Shown here one piece after another: positions 11,368-21,399 of a DNA stretch of 64,000 nucleotides (positions within the stretch are counted from its first letter, which is position 1; the number at the start of each line of letters is the position of its first letter). Made by a program: the position numbers and the translations under genes. The stretch is taken from NCBI GenBank assembly GCA_038501195.1, contig JBBPUQ010000001.1, positions 5,270,001 to 5,334,000 of the forward strand, read 5' to 3'. Under the pieces are notes generated by a model. That model saw nothing but the letters and a program-made list of their open reading frames with translations, was not told the DNA's origin and did not search any database. The stretch is from Nemania diffusa (lineage: Eukaryota > Ascomycota > Sordariomycetes > Xylariales > Xylariaceae).

Positions 11368-11535
11368 ATGTGCACTCGGTTTTGGGAAGTCTGCGACCGA
11401 TGCGGAGTAGAACTTGGAAATCATGTCACACACCCCTGTCCCTGGGCTGATTGCGGAGGCCTTCGAGATGTCAAGTGGACAAATGGACATTTGTGCACTC
11501 GTTGCCAACAGAGATCTAGGGTGGCGACTAAGTAA
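11368..11535 (+). CDS. 55-residue cysteine protein, zinc-ribbon-like
   Basis: A complete short frame from ATG 11368 to TAA 11533-11535. The protein starts Met-Cys and has seven cysteines at 2, 9, 12, 24, 29, 43 and 46, including two C-x2-C knuckles (C9/C12 and C43/C46) with histidines between. There is no signal peptide, so an intracellular zinc-binding fold is more likely than a secreted one. Trp residues at 6, 26 and 37 and the CDRCG and CTRCQQR motifs look selected rather than random. Short Met-Cys proteins of this kind are common in filamentous ascomycetes and mostly have no known function. It could also be an exon of a larger gene, but no splice partner was seen. Function unknown. Confidence 0.55.
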   Translation: MCTRFWEVCDRCGVELGNHVTHPCPWADCGGLRDVKWTNGHLCTRCQQRSRVATK

Positions 11536-12769
11536 CAACATCGCGAGTGGGCGGATTTTCTAGTGTTGGTGCGCTGGACGTGGATTAAAGGAATATGCGT
11601 TGATCGACGACATCTCGCAGTATGTCGCCTCCGCGAGTGTTTCTTAAGCCACGGTAATAGGTGACTTGTCCATAGTTTGATGGCTTTCTCTTGATAAGGC
11701 CCCCGACGAGTCAACCTGGAATACGGAAGACATCTCTATATCAGAGACCTGCTACTGTTGCCCTCTGCACTTCCCTCGAGATTCTAGTCTATCATTTAAA
11801 TATGTATTAATTCGATTGATGGCATCATGTCTTGATCTATGATTACCTCCTGTCATAGGGATTGCGTAGCGGGGTAGAGTAGAAAGAGATTCTCCTATTT
11901 ACGCGGAATCAGTTCCTCTATTCATTGATAGGGATTCTAGCGGTAGTCTGTCTCCATAGTATTAGCTCTACTCGCTGAGCTTTTTAAGAGGCTCTCGTAG
12001 CTACTCTTTACCAGTAACCTCCATCTCCTGAAATGGTCTTTCTGCGTCTCGCCCCCCGCCAATACGCGCAACTACTCTTTTAAACACTCTATAAAGTCGG
12101 CCATTTTTCCTCCCTTTTTCTCTATCAAAGAAACTTTATATACTTTAGAAAGAGAGGTGAAGTCCAGGAAAGCCATCAAAAGATCCGGAACCAGGGGCTT
12201 CCAGAAGATCATCGGATATGCCCTCGAAGGGAACTCTGTCATTCCCTTATCATTCATCATGCTAGAATAGGTGCACGGCGTTGCCTTTCTCTAGGTAGAT
12301 GATTTGCTAGGGACGTCGGAGATCTGAACAAAGCTACCCATACTATTGCCGGAACCTTGACGGACCTCCTCAAGGTACAGACGCATCGCTGGCAACTTCT
12401 CTGAGGCGACGTGACAACCTTACTAGCCCATAAAAAGGCATCTTGGCAAGGGCCTATATGATAAGGGTCAAGCGCAAGATACAGTGGGTGGAACGCTGTG
12501 AGGATAGAGCTCGGGCTCCGAGGGATGCCAGGAAGGGTTCAGCTTAATAAAGCGGTATTGGATTCCAGATCTTGACGGGGAACCTCACGTGCTCGTCCAT
12601 TGCGATCTTGGCCCTCATACTATTATCTTCAACGAGGATTCCGGTATAGAAAGGTGCAAAGACTTCGTCCGTACAGCATGGCGTTAGGTCTTTACTTACA
12701 CATCGCAGCGCCCTCGGTCTCGGGTGGGTAGATAGTTCTGTTGCACGAATCCAATATGAAACCAGTCTG
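11536..12769. other. Stretch without a supported gene
   Basis: Short frames occur on both strands, for example 12072-12260 minus, but none carries a domain. The 3' untranslated part of the phosphatase gene may extend in from the right. Confidence 0.35.
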
Positions 12770-13681
12770 TCATGGCAGGTCAAATGTGAACTGCATGACC
12801 TCCTCAAAGTTCGACGCCCACACCAACTCCTCGCTCGCATCGGCATCTCGCACATGCGGGACTCTCTTCCCGATCCTCCTCAGAGTCTTTATCAAGCTCG
12901 ACGTCTCGTCGTCCGCAATCACAACACCCCGCGTCGCCTCAAGCAAGCACTCCATATCCGTCGTCGAGTCTCCAAAGTAGAAGAACGGCCCGTCCTCCGC
13001 CCCATGCGCGCGCATGACCTCGCGAACCGCATCGCGCTTATCGCAAGAATTCGTAAGGCTCCTGCCCTCGCCATCGCCGCCCCCAAGCGCACCCGGCCCG
13101 AGCACAGCGCCGTCCGCCTCGCGCACCTCGTTCGCGAAGACAGCGACCTCGCCCTCCGCGAACGCGCCGCACGCGCCCTCGATGAACGCCGCAGACCAGT
13201 TCACGGACACGACGCAGACGCGGCGGCCCCTCGCCAGCGCCGCGCGCGTAAAGGCCGCGAAGCCGGGGCGCAGGCGCACGGTGCCGTCGCGCACGAGCGC
13301 TGCCCCGGCGGCGCGGAAGGCGGCGGGGCCGATGCCGCGGAACAGGGCGCACGCGTTGATGCGGCCCAGCGAGCGCGTCTCGACGTGCTTCTGCGAGCGC
13401 AGGAAAGCGACCTCGTCCTCGACGCACTGGCGGTCCGGGGCGCGCGGCGCGTACGAGGAGACGTGGGACTTGTGGTCTGATACGTAGGCGTGGACTACGG
13501 CATCCCAGCGGGACGAGAGGTCTTCTGCCCCTCTCACCCGTTCTTGGGTTGGGGGTTCCGATGAGGGGCCATTTTCTGAGGATTCGTGGCGCTCAGACTG
13601 GAAGCGCAGGGCGAAGTTGGCGAGATGCGTCACCGTGTCCTCGGTTGTGATGGTGCCATCGAAATCTAGAAAGATGCTCAT
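12770..13681 (-). CDS. HAD-superfamily phosphatase
   Basis: Intronless 303-residue cytosolic phosphatase of the haloacid dehalogenase superfamily. Motif I is DFDGT at residues 6-10 (nucleophile D6, acid/base D8). Motif II is the serine in VVSVNWS near 159, motif III is K215 in CDKRD, and motif IV is GDSTTD at 237-242, whose two aspartates bind Mg. The helical insert between motifs I and II is the type-1 cap. The overall form recalls phosphoserine phosphatase/MtnX-like fungal enzymes, but the substrate cannot be named. The middle of the gene (13000-13450) is far more GC-rich than its surroundings, with third positions almost all G or C. This creates long antisense open frames that are shadows. 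Confidence 0.85.
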   Translation of the reverse strand: MSIFLDFDGTITTEDTVTHLANFALRFQSERHESSENGPSSEPPTQERVRGAEDLSSRWDAVVHAYVSDHKSHVSSYAPRAPDRQCVEDEVAFLRSQKHVETRSLGRINACALFRGIGPAAFRAAGAALVRDGTVRLRPGFAAFTRAALARGRRVCVVSVNWSAAFIEGACGAFAEGEVAVFANEVREADGAVLGPGALGGGDGEGRSLTNSCDKRDAVREVMRAHGAEDGPFFYFGDSTTDMECLLEATRGVVIADDETSSLIKTLRRIGKRVPHVRDADASEELVWASNFEEVMQFTFDLP

Positions 13682-14281
13682 TTTGGGTGCTGGGTCGAAT
13701 TAGCGGGAAGAAACTGGGGTAAGTATCGGCTCGCGGGCTGGTCTGTGACTCTATCCGGGGGCTATATGGGTGCAGCTACATAAATGCGGGGGATCCATTA
13801 GAGGACTAGAAGAGGAAATTAATTTTCATTTCTAAAGTACCTCTTTTGCTTGTTTTCGCTGGTCAGGACTTCAGTGCTCACTCAATGCTTACCTAGTAGG
13901 TCGTGGCAGATAGCGTAAGCTCCTGCTCAGCCATAATAAGTCTGAGCTCTGAGATCTACGTCATTTTACCTTTCGCATGTAGTAAAAGCATAAATCCACC
14001 CGCAATGGTTATCGGCAATCAAGCTCTAGGCGAGTTGAACTTACAATGGGAGGGGTGTCGTAATGTCACAACTCAAACACAATTTTACTAATATTAATCG
14101 CTGAGTACCTAGGTATTCTACAGTGTCCTGGTAGGAGCAGCTGCTCTTCCACCTAGATAGGTAGGTAATTATTCTAGGTCACGATGCAGCATTAGGGGTA
14201 TCTTTGTTATATAGCCACACAATCCAGATTCGGCAACCTACCGAACACCTATTCCTACAATTTGCAGCTCATGGCAAACCA
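13682..14281. other. Intergenic, no gene seen
   Basis: Promoter side of the phosphatase (minus) and 3' side of TFG2 (minus). It contains TACCTAG/GGTAGGTA motifs near 14110-14165 and nothing else recognisable. Confidence 0.4.
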
Positions 14282-15587
14282 TTAATCAGCCTCCGGTTTC
14301 ACGTCTTCCATCTCGATATTATCTTCGTCGGCGGATAAATCCGAATCATTCGCCTCTGGGCTTGGCGGCGGGCCTTGGACTGACGGCATATTAAGCCGCT
14401 TGTACTCTGGCTTCAGTTCCCAAAAGTTTGCGAAGGGACCAGACTTATGCAGTACCGCAAGCTCTTCCAAATTCTCCCGTAGCCATGCCTCAGGCTGAAG
14501 CAAAGTCTGCTTGAATGCTTTGAGAGACCAGTAGGCATATTTGTCGTAGCACTGAAAGATGCGGTCACGCAACTCGCTCTGCGGTAATCGAGCAGCCTTC
14601 TCTTCCTTCTGCTTCTTGTTCTTCTTCTGTTCGGGAGCCGTGCGCTGTCGCTGTTAGCTTTGCCCTGCAGGCCCTTAAACCATATACTTACCACAAAGTC
14701 GCTGAAGTTGTCCCGCATATGCGCGCCCGCATGAATAACCCCTCTAGGATCGAATGACTTGACGATGCTCGTTGAGACCGTTGGCTTCATTGCATCATCA
14801 TTCATCGTCTTCCAAATATGTCTTGCTTCGTCTGTCCACTTAGGCGTGCAGTTGATTTCGCGGCTAAACCTCCCTGCTAATGTGGTTTTCTCTGTATCAA
14901 GAGTAAGTATACGCGTTAGTACCATAGTGTACGAAGAATAAACCAACTTGGAATAGCCTTCCTATAGCGCGGCTGGTATTTGTTCTTCTTTACACCGCCT
15001 TCTGGCTGTGTCTTCTCCTCCGGCCGTTGCTGCTGTTGCTCCTGCCTGCGACGCAGATGAGGAGGTAAGTTGCTGTTGGCGCCGTGGGATCTGGATTTGA
15101 AACCGGGGAGGTCTTGTTCGGTGAATAGGAATGAGTTTGACAGATTCATATCCTTTGCCTCTAGAACATATTCTTTCGGAATTGTCTGATGATTTGCCTT
15201 GGTATGGTCCAACAGCAATGCCATTTTTTCCTACAAATCATGGTCAGGCTGAATGGAGATTCCTGGGTCTAGCAGCGGAAAATCGCGACATACAATCTGC
15301 CGGCCATCTTTGCCCACTTCAAACCATCTCCTCACCGTCCCTATGCGTATCTCTTCATCGTCATCTAAATTAGCCCAAGCCTGGTGGAGGTACTTGGGCA
15401 CATGCGTCAGGTAGACATCGGCTGCAGCAGGGTTCGTAGCAGGGTTGAAGTCAGCAAACTCGAGATCGCCGGCATCTTCGTAGATATCATCGTCGGACAT
15501 AGCACCCGGTACCGAGTTCATAGCATCGGGGTCGGGCTTGATCGAGGGATCGGGTTTGACGACGGGTTCCGCCTTGACGGAGGCCAT
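14282..15587 (-). CDS. TFG2: TFIIF beta subunit (RAP30/Tfg2)
   Basis: Small subunit of general transcription factor IIF, which escorts RNA polymerase II to promoters in the nucleus. Exons 15294-15587, 15230-14948, 14891-14692 and 14650-14282 join to 381 residues. The introns show GTATGT, GTTGGT and GTAAGT donors, and the second has a perfect TACTAAC branch site. The order of family landmarks is right: an acidic N-terminus; the dimerisation region with YLTHVPKYLHQAW and EEIRIGTVRRW; the NSFLFTEQDLPGF segment; the basic linker; RYRKAIPKKTTLAGR rebuilt across the second intron; and the C-terminal winged helix with RIFQCYDKYAYWSLKAFK. It ends with an acidic tail. It faces the CCCH gene at 16689 across a 1.1-kb divergent region. 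Confidence 0.93.
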
Positions 15588-16688
15588 GGCGACGGTGGTA
15601 CAGTGTTTAGGTAGTGGAAGTGTTCAGAGAGAGAAGATCAAGTAGGATGTATAGTTAGCGTATTTCGATTAGTGTTCGGTAGATGCGATACGCTCTGTAT
15701 ATTTGGGATAACCGTTAAGTCGAAACAAGGTGATCCCTTTGGTCTGTCGCGAAAGTAATGATGTAAGGCTAGAGAACTAGGTACCCAGCTAGGTAAGCTA
15801 CCTAAGGTAGGATATAGGCAGGTAGACACTTCAGCCTTGCCAGTTGACGCAGTCATCCGTTTGCAGCCGTTGGCGGAAGCATAGTGAAGATCACGTGCTA
15901 AAGCTCCATCGCAGCGCTAAGTGTGGGGCTCCCGTACCCACATTATTAGGTATCATAAGTAAACCTTGTACCTAAGTACCTATCTATGTATGGACAGTGA
16001 GCAATCAATCAATCAGTCGCGTTACCTTCTCCTAGCTCGTCTAATCCGGCAATATCCCCCATCTTGCATACAACTGACCATCAGTGGCGATTGAAGGTCC
16101 CTCGAACGAATTGTCGCCACTTCTCGATCCTCTAATTATTTACAGGTCTAACCAACATCCATTTTCTGACAGCATCTCTGCAGCTACCTCACTGAGTGAC
16201 AATATAATTGCAGCTGCAGTCCCATAACAAGGAAGACCAAAAACAAGATCAAGGGGGGAAAAAGAGTTCACCATTCATTACCTACAGCTGAACACACGCA
16301 CAGACATAAAAAACCAAGTCGTCGATCCTCTGTGTCTCAACTGCAATTCTCGCCCTGCCTCTCCTTTCCCTACCTCTTTGATAACGGTGAATTCCTTCTG
16401 CCTGCCCTCTCTGATTCCTCAACAAAAAACACTTGCCATCGCGTGCCCTTCCCTCTTTCTTTTGCGATCCTTTGTGAGCAATTGCCAAATGCCTATACAG
16501 CATAGAGCATAAACCAGTCGCCTTACATAATTGTATTCACCGGGATCTTTCCTCATCCATCTATAAACTTGGGGTCCTCCGACCCTAAGCCAGAACATTT
16601 TCACCCTCCCCCTGTATCATTGGCTTTATGAAAAAAACGCGCAAGATCTGACTTGGATAACTTTACTATTCAGCTACCACCGATCACC
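15588..16688. promoter_or_regulatory. Divergent promoter region of TFG2 and the CCCH gene
   Basis: A 1.1-kb spacer without coding sequence. Pyrimidine-rich tracts precede the CCCH ATG (about 16340-16610) and probably belong to its 5' leader. TACCTA/TAGGTA motifs cluster at 15770-15830 and 15945-15985. Confidence 0.4.
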
Positions 16689-18307
16689 ATGTCTACAGCC
16701 GAAGAACAAGAGCTTAGAGACAAAATCAATAAGCTCTCCAGTGCGTCCCACACTCAGCCGTTCGCGATGATTTGGGATCGATATAGGCTCACTGTTTTAT
16801 AGACCGCATCAATCGTCACAAGGAGGCACAAAACAATGGCGGAAGCTATAGTACAGATACCCCAGAGTCACACGACCTCGCTGAATATACCCCACTAACC
16901 CTCGACGATTTAGTTCCGGATTACTCAACTAGTGGTAGAGGCAGCTCATATCACCGATCAGCGCCATACCCTCAACAGGCGTTCCATGGTGGTCGAGGCA
17001 GATTTGCACCTGCTTATCGCAACAGGACTCTAGTGCTTAACGGAGGAGCCCAATCTGCCGCTTCCAACCAAGAAAACCAGCATCCGAACACTATAACGCC
17101 ATCATGGGTCACCAAGACCGACCGCCATCTCCAGCTAATCAATCGCGACGTATACGAGCGTGAAACCCAGCAACGAAGCCAAGCGATTGAGAACACCCTT
17201 AAACAGAAGCAACACCACAAGGATGTTGAGGAGAAAACACAGTTCTATAGGAATATGCTACAGGCCCGCGGGGACGATAGGATTCCGTCTTCTAACTCGT
17301 CTAAAACAGTTTCTCGATATGAGGTTGAGGTTGATGGTGTCCGCTTTCACGTCACCCAACAAGGAAGCAAACTTGTTAAAGCTCCGGGTGCGTTTCATAA
17401 GTGCCCTTATTTTTAACGTTACTAAAAGGGAATGATTTACCTTAGATGATCTAAATCCACCCACTGCCACGCCCAAGGTGGCTTTGTTATATGGCGTCAA
17501 ATTCCATCGCACGAAGAACGGCAACCTCGTGAGACACGGAATAGTGCAAGCCCAGCGGTAAGTCATCATTGGCGTGGTTGCGTTACATTCTAACATAGTC
17601 ACAGGCGCTCCGGCGGCATCAAAAAGGTCAACGAATATTGCAAGGCCTTCTCATGGACTGGTATCGTCTTCCTTCAACTAAAAGAATCGCCTGCCTCGCT
17701 ACCTATTTCTACCGGAGGCGGTGTGGTAAGCCCCCCAGGAACACACTAACATCTAACCCTAGGCACCTGCCCGAAAGGCCCTACCTGTCGATATATCCAC
17801 GATATCTCTAAGATAGCAGTTTGCAGAAACTGGCTCGTAAAGAATGAATGTCCCAAAGGCGATAATTGCGATCTATCGCACGACATTACGGAAGAGAGGA
17901 CACCGCTTTGTATGCATTTCGCCAACGGAAACTGCAACAACCCTGCTTGTTCATACGTTCACGCCGAGCATGCTCCAACCGACCCCGTATGTCGAACATT
18001 TGGCATCTACGGGTACTGCGAGAAGGGCGCCCAGTGCGCAGCACGCCACGTGTTCGAATGTCCCGACTTTAGCAACAAGGGTGTTTGTAAACTCAGGGGC
18101 TGTAAAAGGCCTCACATTGAAAGGGCAAGTATTCTCCGCAAAGCAAGCAAACGGGTGTCCTCGGAAGAGATGGACGACCTGTCTAGTGAAGAGGAGGATG
18201 TAGTGGATAGCGATGACGTGGACTCGGATGAGGTCGAAGAGTTCATCGGCCAAGATGGTGAGGATATGGGGTTTGCTGAACAAAAAGACTTCATCGGTTT
18301 TACATAA
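16689..18307 (+). CDS. Five-finger CCCH zinc finger protein, ZC3H3/Red5 type
   Basis: Exons 16689-16740, 16803-17387, 17446-17557, 17605-17660 and 17763-18307 join to 449 residues. The C-terminal half carries five CCCH fingers in tandem (about residues 262-387), with spacings C-x8-C-x5-C-x3-H for the first, second and fourth, C-x7-C-x4-C-x3-H for the third and C-x8-C-x4-C-x3-H for the fifth. The tail is acidic and Ser-rich. This arrangement resembles ZC3H3 in animals and Red5 in fission yeast, which work in nuclear RNA surveillance and polyadenylation. CPSF30/Yth1 also has five CCCH fingers, but its long N-terminal extension and YGVKFHRTKNGNLVRHG-type motif are absent. The N-terminus (residues 1-190) is low complexity. 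Four short introns fall between motifs, and each junction restores a finger. Confidence 0.82.
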
Positions 18308-19043
18308 CACTTGCAGTTGCAACTAACCCTTTAGCTATATCATCTGGTCGACGGCATAGTCGACCGAGCATATCAGGCATTTTGCATGTTTGGGGCATGT
18401 TTCCATCTTTGGTTATCATGCCCTCGCGAAAGGCAAGATTGTCTTGCTCTTGTTCTCTGCTTTGAGGGTAGATAATGGTGGCATATGGCTGGTGTTGGAT
18501 GAGATGGTTTTCTCGTACGGCTGTGATACCCAAACTCGACTGAGTCTAGACTCGTCAACGCGCTCTCCACGACACTAGGCAATACCTTTTAATGAGATAG
18601 GAAGAGAAAGAATAATCAAGGAACGTCATACATGAATTCGAGAAAAAATAGTAATAACAACGTTAGTTTTCAAGGCTGCTTTGGTGTTAAAGTAACAAGA
18701 CGACATAATGATATGATGACATGGGTCGATCGGGCTGATTGCGAGGGCAGTAGACTAGTATCTTACCCGCGTAGGTTATACATTCCACGCGCACTAGTAC
18801 GCAGTACCAACCGTAAAGCATTAATTGTAAGCTAGTTTAAACAGGATATTATTAGAAATAACCACTGCGCCAAAAGATTAACTTAATATTCCGATTTTAT
18901 TGTAATATTTGTATAGATATAATACACGTTGGTGCAGAGATACTTAAAGAGGCGCCTAACACCAACTCCCAACTCCTAACTATGGCAAATTCTCGCTATA
19001 TGCAATAGACATAATCCCAAAGATAGAGATGCGATATCACCCA
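18308..19043. other. Convergent intergenic region
   Basis: Lies between the 3' ends of the CCCH gene and GCN5. AT-rich from about 18840, with no gene or structured RNA seen. It probably contains both polyadenylation sites. Confidence 0.4.
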
Positions 19044-20337
19044 TCATTGTTCTTCAAGTAATTCATACCATTCCGGAATGTCCTTAATAAGACTCCACAT
19101 ATACTTCTCCAGCTTGGCCGCACATTTGCTATATACCGTCGACGCGTCGTTATACTGCCGACAGTTACTAAATATCAACTTCATATCGTGAACAAGGTCC
19201 TTCGGGGTAGCATAGAGGTCTTGCCGTAATTTATCCTCAATAGTCGATAGGTCCATTGGCGAAGTGATAACGTTGTAGTAGTCAGCAACTTCGTCTCTAT
19301 TAACGGGGTTGGCGAAGGGCCATGCTTGTTTATGAAACTGGATCTGGGACAAGAAACGTTGGAGTTCGTTGAAATAGGGCCCATGGCGTGGTTCCCTTGC
19401 CAGTTCGTCCATGCCGGGAGACCAGCCCGTCGCCTTGATGGCAGGGATAGAGAGCGGATCGATTGGTGTAACAGCGCCGTCGGTCCATTGCTTGGGCGGT
19501 TGATAAACGACGTCGCTTTTGCTCAGGAGACGAAGTTTGGCTTGTATAGTCTCCTTCTGCTTCAGCAGCATACGGCCAACTTCGAGATAACGGATTCGGG
19601 GCACCATCGAGCACTGCATTAGCGTCCCACCCTCGTAGTCTTTGATATACCCCATCCAAATAAACTTCTCCAGAGTGATCTCCTTGGAAAAGCCCTGTTT
19701 CTGGAAGTAGCCGGTGGCATAGTTATCGGCGTAGGTCAAGAAATGCATAACAGGCGAAGTAGCCCGGACATAGTCCTTCAGATGGGCCATCATGTGGGCG
19801 CCGTATCCTTTTACCTGTTGATCGGATGCGACGGCGCAAAACACGATTTCGGCAAACTTGCGGTTTCGGAATTCACGGTATGCTATGCCACCGATAACTT
19901 CCAGGGGCTTTTTAACGATAGCTATTGATAAATGAGTGCGGTCGTACACGAGACGTGCGATATAATCCTTGGGCATTTTGGGCAGCTGTTTCTGAAACAG
20001 GCATTTAAGACCCGTGAGGATGATAGAGCTCTCTCTGCTGCCGTCGTTGTTGACAGCCCGGAATTCAATTTCGCCATTTCGCTCCTCTATAACTGCGGGC
20101 TTAAAGACACTTAGAACGATTCGTATTATTTTAAACGAACTGGCCTACCTTGTCCGGGAAAGGGATTCGTTGTAGTGTAGCTAGAGGTCCAGACTCTAGT
20201 TTTGGGCGCCCATTGTGGAGGGTCTTGGTTCTTTTAGCACCAGGGGGGATATTCAGTTCTTCGGATGCCGTGCGCTTGGAGGCAGGATGGTTCTCTCTGT
20301 GGCCATCTAAAAACACCTGCGCCTCGTCTTTCTCCAT
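19044..20337 (-). CDS. GCN5: Histone acetyltransferase Gcn5
   Basis: Catalytic subunit of SAGA/ADA, acetylating histone H3 tails in the nucleus. Exons 20149-20337 and 19044-20099 join (49-nt intron) to 414 residues, and the junction rebuilds [17 protein letters not shown]. The GNAT domain contains the catalytic glutamate E147 in FAEIVFCAV and the acetyl-CoA loop QVKGYGAHM. The bromodomain fills the last 105 residues, with [22 protein letters not shown] and the acetyl-lysine-binding asparagine in CRQYN. The start at 20337 is the first ATG in frame; upstream the frame continues without another ATG to 20373. The N-terminal 60 residues are weakly conserved, as in other fungal Gcn5 proteins. Confidence 0.96.
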
Positions 20338-21399
20338 CTGGACTCGACGTCGGAAAATCAGACGATTATTCAAGAGTCGTGGGAAGTGGCTTCATAAGGC
20401 TCTCTATATCACAATCGGCATCAAAGGATGATGGAAACACGTTGGGTTACGTCAGCAGCGATACATTGAAGTTGCTCTACTATACGTGTAGAAAACCGCG
20501 ACACGTGCTTGTGTTCATGGATTAGGTAACGTGTAACTACCTTATTTTGAAATCCTCGGGGCTATTTGATTCTGCATAAAATGTTATATATATAATTCCT
20601 CAGTCACCTGCCTGGCTGATAGATACCTACAGAGTACTAGAGATAGGCTGACCTGAGCCTGAGCCTGAGAAGTATATAGAGACGCTAAGCCCAATCTGTT
20701 GTGCATTTCCACACTTCTAGAGTGGTAGAACTTGCAACTACCCACTCGCGTACAGTAGGTAGGCGCTACCTATTCTGTACCTATACCTACCTACCTGGCT
20801 TGAATGAGCTCAGACGGGAGTTTCCTACCGGGAATCTCGAACGCGGCCCTCCAAGTTCTCTAACAAAGGACTTGTACGCACCACCTAGGCAGTAGGTAGC
20901 TACCTACCTCCTAGACCACCATTAGGGGCCAAATGCCGAGTGCGCAATGGCGTTCAAACGCGCTGAGCCACCCCCGCCGGCGGTTATTGCCCCCAATCCA
21001 AGACCAACGAAAGACTGCGCATCTCTAATTGAGTCAAGATGCGCCGGTGGCCTCTATTACCACTAGGAAACCCATGCGCACAGGTATGCGTAGGTGACCG
21101 CATATAAGAAGTGATTCTGGACAACACGACATAGTTCGTCGGATGTTTTCGGTGAATCCGATTGCTCTGCCTCTTTTTCCTTTCGCTTTTGTCCCTCCCT
21201 TACTTACTTGCCTAGCTGTCACTTTGGCCGTCGCTCGAAAAGGATAAAATACGAGGACACCAGTCCCCGTCCAGTCCACCTGGGCGGCCGTGTGCACACA
21301 AGCCGCATTGTACCAGTACCAACCTTCGTATCTAGACGCACATACATCTATCTATCTCCATATCTGTCTGCACGGCATTGCATAATACAACATACTTAC
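20338..21399. promoter_or_regulatory. Divergent region of GCN5 and the Nif1-like gene
   Basis: About 1.06 kb without coding sequence. It holds a dense group of TACCTACC/GGTAGGTA motifs (20750-20915) and an imperfect hairpin at 20750-20780. A pyrimidine-rich tract at 21160-21200 may be the 5' leader of the Nif1-like gene. Confidence 0.4.
20750..20780. repeat. Imperfect inverted repeat of the GTAGGTA type
   Basis: GTACAG-TAGGTAG is followed by GCG and then its complement CTACCTA-TTCTGTAC, a 13-bp stem with a two-base bulge and a three-base loop. It is one of many palindromic arrangements of the TAGGTA motif in this window. Confidence 0.5.

Noticed and set aside
12072..12260. Possible transposon fragment, minus strand
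   Set aside because: 62 codons without transposase or reverse-transcriptase motifs.
12854..13480. 208-codon frame antisense to the HAD phosphatase
   Set aside because: Arg/Ala-rich shadow of the GC-rich phosphatase frame.
20925..20985. tRNA-like A-box on the minus strand near GCGTTCAAACGCGC
   Set aside because: No B-box or cloverleaf follows; the short inverted repeat alone is not a tRNA.
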